Shown here: positions 52,678 to 61,251 of the stretch, piece after piece
Layout: every line of letters starts with the position of its first letter
How positions within the stretch are numbered: the stretch's first letter is position 1
Assembly: GCF_027563345.1 (NCBI RefSeq)
Contig: NZ_JAMKBK010000003.1
Strand: one strand, 5' to 3'
DNA: 64,000 nucleotides
From: Psychrobacillus psychrodurans
GTDB lineage: Bacteria; Bacillota; Bacilli; Bacillales_A; Planococcaceae
Program-made: the position numbers and the translations under genes
Notes under the pieces: generated by a model
Told to the model about the DNA's origin: nothing
Databases searched by the model: none
The model's input: the letters and a program-made list of their open reading frames with translations, nothing else

Positions 52678-53559
52678 TTAGTAGGGAATATATACATATG
52701 GGTCCTCTGGCTGTTCAATTCGTTCTATCTTTTTAATTTGTAATTTTGGTAAATCTTGGCCATCTACATTTGTTTTCGCCAAGATTCCAGTTGCTTTAAT
52801 CCATTCATCCATGACTACTGGGTGAGATATATCCGTTGTGGCTATAGTTCCAAATACAGAAGAATCGGCTACACAACAAGCAATTGCCACTCGTGATATA
52901 ACAAATTGATCTGGTTTTAAGTCAGGCTCCTTATAGACAAAACCCATAATCTCAATTTCTTTTCCGATAAATGAATTTAAATCATTAACAAAAATATCTA
53001 AAGTATCCAAATAAAATTCATCTTTTACAATGATTTTCGGGTTATTAAGTAGTTCATTCTTTAGCTCTAATCTATTATTATAAACCGTGTTTCCTTCATC
53101 CAAATAGCTTATGTCACTATTTTCAGAAAGTGCTGAAGAATCCCCGCCAAATTCTGTCTGATGTAAGGACGAATTTAAACCATAGTTGATGCCTCTATTT
53201 GCGACAATGGAACTATCCATAATCGTATCTGGAAACCAAAATCCAATTAATATAGGTAAAAAAAATAAAGAATAAATAAAACCACTTTGGAGGAACGAGC
53301 TATTATTATGATCAAAACCACAATTACAGAAAAGATCCATCTTATTCTTGGAACCACTTCTCCAAATTTGTATTACTGCTAATATCAATAAAACACCTAT
53401 AGCAAAGTAAGAGAAGGGTATCATTTTTGGTGCAATATAGTATTCGATATCTCCAGTCAAAGCCAACTTAAAAGTAAGCAGAAAAAAACCAATCAATATA
53501 ATACCTCTTAATAATATATGAAAACCATAATCTCTCTCTTGTTGCATACTCCACCTCAC
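52678..53559 (-). CDS. ycgQ: YcgQ-family membrane protein (TIGR03943)
   Basis: A 293-residue partner of the YcgR permease. Four hydrophobic segments lie in the first 115 residues (GIILIGFFLLTFKLALTG, PFSYFAIGVLLILAVIQIW, SLFFLPILIGFWFPD). A Cys-rich loop, MDLFCNCGFDHNNSS, follows the second one, and then a soluble C-terminal domain that is OB-like (GKEIEIMGFVYKEPDLKPDQFVISR, VAIACCVADSSVFG). The GTG start overlaps the ycgR stop (GTGA), so translation is coupled. Third gene of the CobW-YcgR-YcgQ operon; a metal or metal-ligand transport role is inferred. Confidence 0.88.
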   Translation of the reverse strand: MRWSMQQERDYGFHILLRGIILIGFFLLTFKLALTGDIEYYIAPKMIPFSYFAIGVLLILAVIQIWRSGSKNKMDLFCNCGFDHNNSSFLQSGFIYSLFFLPILIGFWFPDTIMDSSIVANRGINYGLNSSLHQTEFGGDSSALSENSDISYLDEGNTVYNNRLELKNELLNNPKIIVKDEFYLDTLDIFVNDLNSFIGKEIEIMGFVYKEPDLKPDQFVISRVAIACCVADSSVFGTIATTDISHPVVMDEWIKATGILAKTNVDGQDLPKLQIKKIERIEQPEDPYVYIPY

Positions 53560-54560
53560 AAAAATAAATATTGGAAAACTAAAATTATCGCATACACGGA
53601 TAATGTAATAATAATCATATAGCCAATCACAAATTTAGTTCTGAAGTATGCAAATAGCATTATAGAACTTTTAATATCTAACATTGGTCCGTATACTAGA
53701 AATGCCAGTAGTGACCCTGTAGAAAATGTATGTGCAAAAGAAGAGGCCACAAACGCATCCGCTTCTGAACATAGAGATAAAATAAATCCAAGACCCATCA
53801 TTACTAGAGGGGCTACTATATCGTTTGCCCCAAGACTAACCAAAATCTCTCTATCGAAAAATGTCTGAAATAGACTAGCTAAAATTGTTCCGAAAATTAA
53901 GTATTTCCCCATATCGAAAAATTCATCGCTTGCATTAAACATTAATATTTTTAATTTTGAGCTTTTCTTTTCGTTTACCCAAACTGAACTATCCAAAAAT
54001 TCATTTTTTGTCCATTTTAATTGATTGTGATTTCGATAAAAGAGGTGAATTAAGAAACCAATTAGTATAGCTAATGTTAGAGCTAGGAACATTCGAGCAT
54101 ACGCAATACCCGGTGTAGATTGGAATGCATAATAAGTAGAAGCAAAAACAATTGGATTTAATATAGGGGATCCAACTATAAAAATAACACCCAAGTGTAA
54201 TGGCATCCCTTTTTTTATTAATCTTCTTACAACTGGAATAATAGCACATTCACATACTGGAAATAATGCGCTTAATAATGCAACAGGTATAATTGCAATT
54301 AAAGGATTTTTGGGAATCAGTTTCTGAATAGTATTTTCAGAAACAAAAGTTTGAATTAAAGCTGATGCAAATACACCTAAAAAGACAAAAGGTAATGCTT
54401 CTAAAACTATACTTAAAAAAATTGTAGCAGCATTAAGCCAAACCTTAGGAATTTCAAAATGTATTTGTATATAATCTGCAGCTATAAAAGAAAAAACAAT
54501 TACGCCAAATATTACTGTAATCGCAGTTTCCTTCCATGTTGAAATTCCTTGACCTCTCAT
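53556..54560 (-). CDS. ycgR: YcgR-family permease (ArsP_1/DUF318)
   Basis: A 334-residue permease with about eight helices in two related halves. The first half has the conserved LSALFPVCECAIIPVVRRLIKKGMPL (Cys-Glu-Cys at about 107-109), and the second has LGFILSLCSEADAFVASSFA. This family includes ArsP organoarsenical exporters and YcgR-like proteins of zinc-linked operons. Context with CobW and YcgQ favours metal homeostasis. The ATG has ggaggat. Confidence 0.9.
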   Translation of the reverse strand: MRGQGISTWKETAITVIFGVIVFSFIAADYIQIHFEIPKVWLNAATIFLSIVLEALPFVFLGVFASALIQTFVSENTIQKLIPKNPLIAIIPVALLSALFPVCECAIIPVVRRLIKKGMPLHLGVIFIVGSPILNPIVFASTYYAFQSTPGIAYARMFLALTLAILIGFLIHLFYRNHNQLKWTKNEFLDSSVWVNEKKSSKLKILMFNASDEFFDMGKYLIFGTILASLFQTFFDREILVSLGANDIVAPLVMMGLGFILSLCSEADAFVASSFAHTFSTGSLLAFLVYGPMLDIKSSIMLFAYFRTKFVIGYMIIITLSVYAIILVFQYLFL

Positions 54561-54616
54561 GGTTTATCCTCCGAATCTCTAAAAATTTGTAAGTTCCGTA
54601 AAAATTTATAGAGGAT

Positions 54617-55591
54617 TTATAATACTCCCTCTAATAATAGTTTAAAATGATTGTTCAAATCTTCATTATGAAGGTCTGTTCCAATCAAAATGATGACGGT
54701 TTTTTTATTATTAGTGAAAGGTACAGGTATAAATTTAACTTTCTTTGAAGCAAGTTGAAAACTCAGTAGATCACTAGAGTTTTCTATTTGAATGTACCCT
54801 TTCCCTCTTAGAACGTTGCTTGGAAGTTCTTTAAACCATTTTTCAAAAGTTTTTTTGGGTAATGATGGGATACCCTCCAACTTAAATGCAAACACAGTAG
54901 AATGATGATCATGATGATGAGAGTTAATATCTGTTTGAAGCGGATTGATAGAGAAAGACTGAAACCTCTTATCAAAAAGTATTTTCGGGTCGACTATACC
55001 ATTTGTACAAGGTATTATTTCTTTGTCTTTTCCGGCTATTTCTTCTATTTTGTTTATAACTTTCTCAAGTTGTTTAAAGTGGATCAGGTCTGTTTTGTTT
55101 AAGAGTAAGAGACTTCCACAAATAATCTGTTCTTTCATTAAGTTCCTGACTTCTGCTGAACTCGTAAAAAAACTTTGATACTCCAAATAATTACTGGCAT
55201 CAAGTACCGTTATAATAGACATGATTTCAAACTGGTCTATATATGGATCACCCAACAGGACTTCTTGTATTTCCAGTGGGTTTGCCACACCAGTTCCTTC
55301 AATGAATAAAACGTCCAAGGAACTTCTGTTCATTTCTTCTATTAACATATTCATTGTTTCTTTTAAATCATCTTGAATGGTACAGCAAATACAACCATCT
55401 AAGAGTTCAAATACTTTTCTGCCTTCAAACAAATGTCCCTCCACGTTTTCGCTGCCTAATTCATTTAGTATTATCCCAGGTTTTTGACCTTTTTCTTTAC
55501 AATGTTCTAGCATTTTCAGCAATACAGTTGTCTTTCCACTTCCAAGAAATCCACCTAAAATGTAAACGGGAATTTTAGTAGGGGTTCCCAT
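54617..55591 (-). CDS. CobW/COG0523-family metallochaperone GTPase
   Basis: A 324-residue G3E GTPase: Walker A GGFLGSGKTT (13-22), the metal-binding CICC (67-70) just before switch II, LLNKTDL for guanine recognition, a histidine-rich insert SHHHDHH (about 224-230) and the CobW C-terminal domain. Such proteins (ZagA/YciC, ZigA) deliver zinc during deficiency. First gene of the operon. The ATG has aagggagagg. A weak Zur-like dyad is upstream. Confidence 0.92.
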   Translation of the reverse strand: MGTPTKIPVYILGGFLGSGKTTVLLKMLEHCKEKGQKPGIILNELGSENVEGHLFEGRKVFELLDGCICCTIQDDLKETMNMLIEEMNRSSLDVLFIEGTGVANPLEIQEVLLGDPYIDQFEIMSIITVLDASNYLEYQSFFTSSAEVRNLMKEQIICGSLLLLNKTDLIHFKQLEKVINKIEEIAGKDKEIIPCTNGIVDPKILFDKRFQSFSINPLQTDINSHHHDHHSTVFAFKLEGIPSLPKKTFEKWFKELPSNVLRGKGYIQIENSSDLLSFQLASKKVKFIPVPFTNNKKTVIILIGTDLHNEDLNNHFKLLLEGVL

Positions 55592-56031
55592 TAAACCTCT
55601 CCCTTCCTTGTTAAAGCATCTTATATTGTAATTGTTAATTATATGCTTTTATCCTGTGTTGCATTAGTATTTACATTCTGACTGAAATTTTCAGTTATAA
55701 TTTGTATAGAATTAGAAAAATGTAAAGTCTCTAATATAATTTATATTATTATCTTTGTAAACTTATGTACTGAGATTACTAAATTTTTAAACACAGCGAT
55801 GTTTTATAAATATATACATTCAAAATTGCAAGGTATTCATAGTTATTCTTATAATAAATTCATATTTACTTTTTTTCTCTTTCACTAAACTTTCCATATC
55901 AGTAAGTGAAGGAGCAGGAATTTCTATACGAAGAATTCACAATTCAATATCGAGTAGATTTATAATATTAAATTGTATACTGTTGTCATTCTAAGTTTAA
56001 ATCTATAGATAAAGAAAAGGAGGGAAGTAAA
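55592..56031. other. Intergenic region between divergent cobW-like and dinB genes
   Basis: Very AT-rich; no gene is visible. At 55625-55642 attgtaattgttaattata is a weak match to the Zur box (TCGTAATNATTACGA) in the expected place for the CobW operon. No clear LexA site is seen before dinB. Confidence 0.35.
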
Positions 56032-57279
56032 TTGTCGGGAAAACATAGGATTATATTTCATTTAGACATGAATAGCTTTTATGCATCAGTCGAACAAGCA
56101 CATGACCCCTCGTTAAAAGGGAAAGCAATTGCAATTGCAGGTAATCCTAAAGAGAGAAGGGGAATACTAGTTACATGCTCTTATGAAGCAAGGGCTAGAG
56201 GGGTGTATACAACAATGTCCGTGTGGGAGGCTAAACGAAAATGTCCTGAACTGATATTATTACCTCCAAATTTTGAACGTTACCGAATCGCTTCTAAAGC
56301 AATATTCGAAATTTTAAGGTCCTATACACATCTTGTAGAGCCTGTTTCGATAGATGAGGGGTATATGGATGTAACGGAAGTTGATATGAACAACGATGCA
56401 GTGAGTTTTGCAAGATCTATTCAGGATCGCATTATACGAGAGCTAGATTTGCCTTGTTCCATTGGTATTGCCCCTAACAAGTTTCTTGCGAAAACGGCAT
56501 CCAATCTAAAAAAGCCTATGGGCATAACTGTTTTGCGGAAAAGACAAGTAAATGAAATCTTATGGCCACTCCCAGTAATAGATATGCATGGAATTGGGGA
56601 GAGTACTGCAAAAAAATTAGAAACGATTGGTATTATTTCTATAGGAGATCTAGCAAGTGCAAGTCCTAATTTACTAAAAGAAAAACTTGGGAAAAATGGA
56701 GTCCGGCTTCAAAATCGGGCGAATGGGATTGATAATAGGGAGGTAGATCCTGAATCAATATATGACACGAAAAGTGTTGGGAATTCAACTACACTGCCAT
56801 TTGATGAAACGAATATAGTGGACCTTGAAAAAGTATTTATTCGTTTATCGAAAAAAGTAGCTGCTAGACTTGATGCCAAAAATCTAGCTGGACGGTCCAT
56901 TACGATACATATACGTGACGCTAATTGGAAAAACAAAACAAGAAGTAAAACTGTAACTAACCGTCTCTATAAAGAACAAGAAATAAATCAATTAGCATTA
57001 GATCTATTTCAAGCTTCTTGGAATGGGGATCCAGTTCGCTTACTAGGTGTAACAGTGAACAATGTCTATGATAAAGGAGAATCAGTCGAACAACTATCTA
57101 TTTTTAATTTTGAAGAACATGCTAAAGAAGAGCCAATATTAAAGCTTGTGGAACAATTGCAAGGGAAATTCGGAGAAAATAGTATTAAACGTGGTATGAA
57201 ATTAAAAAAGAAACCTTCATTGGAATCAAAAACAAGTTTTAGTAAAGACTTTTTAGATGACCATGACCATCATAAATAG
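56032..57279 (+). CDS. dinB: DNA polymerase IV (Y-family)
   Basis: A translesion polymerase, 415 residues. Catalytic carboxylates are in FHLDMNSFYASVEQA (Asp at about 11) and VSIDEGYMDVT (Asp-Glu at about 107-108); CSYEARARGVYTTM is the fingers. HhH motifs follow (MHGIGESTAKKLETIGI), then the little-finger domain. The end DHDHHK has no standard beta-clamp QLxLF, but VEQLSIFNF at about 362-370 serves. The TTG start follows aaaggaggg. It corresponds to B. subtilis YqjH. Its last ten bases overlap the opposing Mur ligase gene. Confidence 0.95.
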   Translation: MSGKHRIIFHLDMNSFYASVEQAHDPSLKGKAIAIAGNPKERRGILVTCSYEARARGVYTTMSVWEAKRKCPELILLPPNFERYRIASKAIFEILRSYTHLVEPVSIDEGYMDVTEVDMNNDAVSFARSIQDRIIRELDLPCSIGIAPNKFLAKTASNLKKPMGITVLRKRQVNEILWPLPVIDMHGIGESTAKKLETIGIISIGDLASASPNLLKEKLGKNGVRLQNRANGIDNREVDPESIYDTKSVGNSTTLPFDETNIVDLEKVFIRLSKKVAARLDAKNLAGRSITIHIRDANWKNKTRSKTVTNRLYKEQEINQLALDLFQASWNGDPVRLLGVTVNNVYDKGESVEQLSIFNFEEHAKEEPILKLVEQLQGKFGENSIKRGMKLKKKPSLESKTSFSKDFLDDHDHHK

Positions 57280-58715
57280 TATTGGTTCTGATGTACAAAC
57301 GAATCGTTCAAATAATTTAATGTATGTAAATCAGATAAAGTAGGTAATTCAAATTTTTGTTGATAATTTTCAATTCCTTTACCAGTAATAACGATTAAGT
57401 CATTATACTGAGCAAGGTCCCATGCGTACTGAATAGCTAAAGTTCGATCTGGAATAATCACACATTTATTCATCGGATCCAATGAAGTGAGTTCTTCTAT
57501 CATTTGTTGAGTTGGTACACCATTTAAGTCATCAAAAGTTAATATACATGTGTGACAATTATTTAAAGAAATCTGTATCATATTACTTCTTTTTTGGACG
57601 TCTCTATTTCCCCTAAAACCAAAAACATGCACTATTCTTTCGGGATTATATAAGTTAGCGGTTTCTAAAATGTGAGAAAAAGCATTTCCAGTGTGAGCAT
57701 AATCCACAATGAAGTTTGCTCCATTTGGATGTTGAAACATTTCGAATCTACCTGGAACTCCGCTAAAATGTTGCAATGAATTCTCAATATCTAATGGTTC
57801 GATATTTAAAGAGACTGCTGTCGAAAAAGCAAGTGCAGCATTTTCTAAATTGTGTTTACCTTTCATAAGATTATTAATCGAATAGCCCAGCGGATGTCGC
57901 TTATTCAACACTAACGATTCATTACTTATGATATGTGTAGGATCTGTCCCATTTACTTTAATAATTTCTCTATTCAGTGAAGAGACATACTCACAAAGCC
58001 GTTCTCCCCATATTGAGTCGGATTTGATCACGGCAATTCCACTCGGTTTTAAATAGTTGAATAATGATTGCTTAGCCAAATAGTAGGATTCCATATTTTC
58101 ATGGTAATCTAGATGCTCATGCTCTAAATTAGTAAAAATACAATAATCAAATCGTAGACCCTCGACGCGAGCCTGAGCCAAACCATGGGAAGACACTTCC
58201 ATTATGATAGCACGATCATTACTAGTAGCCATAAGCTGATTTAATGTTAAAGCATCAAGAGTTGTATGTGTAGATATGTTTTCAACACCATTGATAATAG
58301 TGCAAATACTCCCAAATAAAGAACACGAAATACCTGCGGATTCTAAAATATGCTTTAACATATAAGAGGTAGTTGTTTTTCCATTCGTTCCGGTAATTCC
58401 AATCATTATCTTGTGTTGAGTCGGGTTTTCATAAAATACATTTGCTAACAAACCTAACGCTTTTCTTGAATTAAATACTTGAATATAAGGCACACCAATA
58501 GATGAGAGATTTTCTTCACCAACGACAACGCAAGCTCCATTTGAGATTGCATCCTGTATAAACTCGTGTCCGTCTTTGTGAGTTCCTGAAATGGCCACGA
58601 ATATGAAATTTTTCTCTACCTTTGCAGAGTTAAAAGCAAGTCCATCTATTTCAATAGACTCGACTTCTTTACTTATGTTAATGCCTAAAGGCTTTATCAA
58701 TGTCTCTAATTTCAT
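57270..58715 (-). CDS. MurE-like Mur ligase (paralogue)
   Basis: An ATP-dependent amide ligase of the UDP-MurNAc-tripeptide synthetase family, 481 residues in three domains. The ATP loop is GITGTNGKTTTSYML (106-120), with EVSSHGLAQARVEGLRFDYCIFTNLEHEHLDYHENMESY in the middle. The amino-acid-recognition site, DNPR in diaminopimelate enzymes, is here FDDLNGVPTQQM (about 393-404). That points to a different substrate or a specialised role. Not in a cell-wall cluster. ATG with aaaggag. A divergent RNase Z gene follows upstream. Confidence 0.88.
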   Translation of the reverse strand: MKLETLIKPLGINISKEVESIEIDGLAFNSAKVEKNFIFVAISGTHKDGHEFIQDAISNGACVVVGEENLSSIGVPYIQVFNSRKALGLLANVFYENPTQHKIMIGITGTNGKTTTSYMLKHILESAGISCSLFGSICTIINGVENISTHTTLDALTLNQLMATSNDRAIIMEVSSHGLAQARVEGLRFDYCIFTNLEHEHLDYHENMESYYLAKQSLFNYLKPSGIAVIKSDSIWGERLCEYVSSLNREIIKVNGTDPTHIISNESLVLNKRHPLGYSINNLMKGKHNLENAALAFSTAVSLNIEPLDIENSLQHFSGVPGRFEMFQHPNGANFIVDYAHTGNAFSHILETANLYNPERIVHVFGFRGNRDVQKRSNMIQISLNNCHTCILTFDDLNGVPTQQMIEELTSLDPMNKCVIIPDRTLAIQYAWDLAQYNDLIVITGKGIENYQQKFELPTLSDLHTLNYLNDSFVHQNQYYL

Positions 58716-58836
58716 AAGTTATGGACTCCTTTTGATTGTTTAATTATTGTTAGCAGTTTTGTTTTTTACATACATGGAATTTAGGGGTAGACTTATAATT
58801 ACAATATGTCCTATTGAACAAAGGAAGTGAGTAAAT

Positions 58837-59778
58837 ATGCAATTATTATTTTTAGGTACTGGTGCAGGAATGCCATCGAAACAGCGTAATACGACTTCTA
58901 CTGTATTGAAACTATTAGAGGAGAGAGGTTCTTTTTGGATGTTTGATTGTGGGGAAGCTACTCAGCATCAAATTTTACATACGACTCTAAAACCTCGTAA
59001 ACTGGAAAAGCTTTTTATCACACATTTACATGGAGATCATATATATGGGCTACCTGGTTTGCTAGGATCCCGTTCTTTTTTAGGTGGTCTAGAACCTCTT
59101 ACAATCTATGGACCAACAGGGTTGAAAAATTGGATAGAAGTAACCCTGTCTGTTTCCAAAACTCATGTGAAATATCCCTTAACAATTATAGAGATTGAAG
59201 AAGGCGTTGTTTTTGAAGATGAAGAATTTATTGTAGAGGCTAAACTATTAGAGCATGTAGTGCCCTGCTTCGGATATACTGTCAAACAAAAAGCCCTTGC
59301 ACCTGAACTCTATATTGAAAAAACAGATGCTTTAGGAGTTCCAAGGGGACCTTTACTAAAACAATTGAAAGAAGGGCATGATGTGTTACTTCCAGATGGA
59401 AAAGTTGTGAAGAGTGAGGAAGTAACTGGTGCTCCAAAAGAGGGATTTAAAGTAACGATATTAGGGGACACAAAATACTGTGACAACTCTATATGGTTAA
59501 GTGAAAATGCAGATATCGTCGTCCACGAAGGAACATTCGATATTGAAACTGCTGAGCTTGCCCGACTTTATGGGCACTCTACTATAGTGGATGCAGCGGA
59601 GGTTTGTGAAAAAGCGAATGCTAAGCATTTAATCGTTAATCATATTAGTGCACGCTTCATGCCGCCTGACTTAAACAAGATGCTTAGCCAAGTTGAAAAA
59701 TATAGTTTCCCCATTTATATTGCCGAAGATTTTAAAGAATATAGTTGGATTAATGGTACATTAATTCCCCTAAAATGA
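58837..59778 (+). CDS. rnz: Ribonuclease Z
   Basis: A tRNA 3'-processing endonuclease of 313 residues (B. subtilis YqjK). The metallo-beta-lactamase zinc motif is THLHGDHIYGLPGL (H63, H65, D67, H68). Later ligands are EHVVPCFGYTV (about 140), LGDTKYCDNS (Asp at about 212) and VNHISARF (His at about 270). The exosite insert (about 155-190) is present. ATG with aaaggaag. Confidence 0.97.
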   Translation: MQLLFLGTGAGMPSKQRNTTSTVLKLLEERGSFWMFDCGEATQHQILHTTLKPRKLEKLFITHLHGDHIYGLPGLLGSRSFLGGLEPLTIYGPTGLKNWIEVTLSVSKTHVKYPLTIIEIEEGVVFEDEEFIVEAKLLEHVVPCFGYTVKQKALAPELYIEKTDALGVPRGPLLKQLKEGHDVLLPDGKVVKSEEVTGAPKEGFKVTILGDTKYCDNSIWLSENADIVVHEGTFDIETAELARLYGHSTIVDAAEVCEKANAKHLIVNHISARFMPPDLNKMLSQVEKYSFPIYIAEDFKEYSWINGTLIPLK

Positions 59779-59782
59779 AAAA

Positions 59783-59826
59783 AGAGATTCCGCGAGGATT
59801 ACTTCACTCGGAATCTCTTTTTTTCT
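59783..59826 (+). terminator. Terminator of rnz
   Basis: agagattccg (59783-59792) pairs with cggaatctct (59809-59818), followed by eight T. The right part of the hairpin is also the 3' coding end of the opposing small membrane gene. Confidence 0.88.
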
Positions 59827-59971
59827 CTAATATAACTAAACTTACGGTAGCGATAGGCCCTATTAATAATGATAGTAGGAACCAATTAAGACCGCTTCGA
59901 TTTTTACCTTGAGCAATTCCAGCATTTATAAACGCCAGTGTACCCCAACCAACAAAATATGAATTTTCCAT
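59804..59971 (-). CDS. Small membrane protein overlapping the rnz terminator
   Basis: A 55-residue protein, MENSYFVGWGTLAFINAGIA then QGKNRSGLNWFLLSLLIGPI, ending with a charged ILEKKRDSE. It has one or two hydrophobic helices around a basic turn. The Gly-Lys-Asn-Arg-Ser...W..LSLLIGP pattern is common in small Firmicute membrane proteins of unknown function. There is no strong Shine-Dalgarno (only aaaa upstream), which lowers confidence. Its C-terminal codons overlap the rnz terminator. Confidence 0.6.
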   Translation of the reverse strand: MENSYFVGWGTLAFINAGIAQGKNRSGLNWFLLSLLIGPIATVSLVILEKKRDSE

Positions 59972-60001
59972 TTTTTTCAAAATCCTTTATAATTATTTTT
60001 T

Positions 60002-60817
60002 TCAAGTTTCAAATAGTTTCCCGAGTTCTCGTGATCTGTTTTGTGCAGCATTAATACAAGCAAAAATAGCTTCATTCACTTTATGCTCCATTAGTTGTTC
60101 CAAACCTGCTTCTGTTGTGCCACCTGGACTAGTAACTTTTCTACGTAGCTCTTCAGGTTCCACATCACCCTTCTTCAGCATTTGTGTTGCACCTTCCATC
60201 GTCTGTATAAATAGTTGACGAGCATCTACCTTGTTTAAACCATGCTCAATAGCTGCGGATTCAAACTGTTCAGCAAAATAGTATAAGTAAGCTGGACCGC
60301 TTCCTGAAAGTGCGGTAACAACATGTAAATCTTCTTCTGCAACGACCTTTACAGAACCAATAGATTCTAAAAGATTGATGATGGGTAGTTTGGATGCTTC
60401 TGGAATAAGCTCATTCCAGCATATAGCAGATGCACTCATTCCAACGGCTGCAGAAGTATTTGGCATTACACGTGCAATTGGTCTATTACCCAGAGAATTT
60501 GTAATGGTTTGTATACTTATACCCGCAATAACGGAAATTATTGTAGTATTATTGTTTAAATATGGTGCCAGACTTGTAAGAGCTTCATTTGCATCTTTTG
60601 GTTTCATGGCTAGAAAAATAATATTAGCTTCAGTTAGAGCTTTTTTCTGATCACATACAATTTGCACATTGTATCTTTCTTTTAAATAGTTAAGCTGGTT
60701 TTCATCTGATTTATTCGTAACATAAATAGATTCAGGTGAAATTATTTTTTCTTTTGTTAAACCATGTATAATAGCCTCCGCCATAGCACCTGCACCTACA
60801 AATACAATTTTCGTCAT
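60002..60817 (-). CDS. proC: Pyrroline-5-carboxylate reductase
   Basis: Final step of proline synthesis, NAD(P)H-dependent. The 271 residues have the N-terminal dinucleotide motif IVFVGAGAMAEAIIHGL (4-20), the middle PIARVMPNTSAAVGMSASAI (about 111-130), ALSGSGPAYLYYFAE (about 166-180) and the C-terminal signature KVTSPGGTTEAGLEQL (about 224-239). This is the B. subtilis ProI (YqjO) position. ATG with aaagggagg. Controlled by a proline T-box upstream. Confidence 0.97.
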   Translation of the reverse strand: MTKIVFVGAGAMAEAIIHGLTKEKIISPESIYVTNKSDENQLNYLKERYNVQIVCDQKKALTEANIIFLAMKPKDANEALTSLAPYLNNNTTIISVIAGISIQTITNSLGNRPIARVMPNTSAAVGMSASAICWNELIPEASKLPIINLLESIGSVKVVAEEDLHVVTALSGSGPAYLYYFAEQFESAAIEHGLNKVDARQLFIQTMEGATQMLKKGDVEPEELRRKVTSPGGTTEAGLEQLMEHKVNEAIFACINAAQNRSRELGKLFET

Positions 60818-60892
60818 ATAATTTTCCTCCCTTTAGTTTACCTGATTACCATTAAAGTTAATTAAAGTAGAGCGGTATTAAAACTAGGACAA

Positions 60893-61125
60893 AATAAAAA
60901 AGCGCTCTCATCCCATACAATAAGGACGAAAACACTTGTTTTCCGCGGTACCACCTAAATTTGCTGATAATTTTCAGCACAACTTATTCCTTCGTATCGA
61001 GAAGGTACGACCATGTTTACATAGTTGCTCCGAAGTAGGTTCTATAAACGAGCGGGAGGTGAAACTTGCACCAGGACATTTCACTCTCTTAACTCCATCG
61101 TATATGTACTAATCTTCATCTTAGC
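60893..61125 (-). promoter_or_regulatory. T-box riboswitch (Pro) upstream of proC
   Basis: Read on the minus strand: the gatgaagattag start of stem I (about 61120), the specifier loop agaaCCTacttc with a proline codon at 61039-61037, and the T-box ttaggtggtaccgcgg (near 60950). It ends with a run of T (60899-60894) after agagcgc. This matches tRNA-Pro control of proI in B. subtilis. The terminator stem (cgtcc / ggatg) is weaker than in the metG leader. Confidence 0.92.
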
Positions 61126-61251
61126 TTTTATATTCTGAATTAATGAAATTATATGCATCTTATCATAAAAAGTCAACCATATTTCCGTGACGGTAACCCG
61201 AAATAAGAGTACAATGTAATGAATGACTATTCATTAATAAGGAGAATTCAA

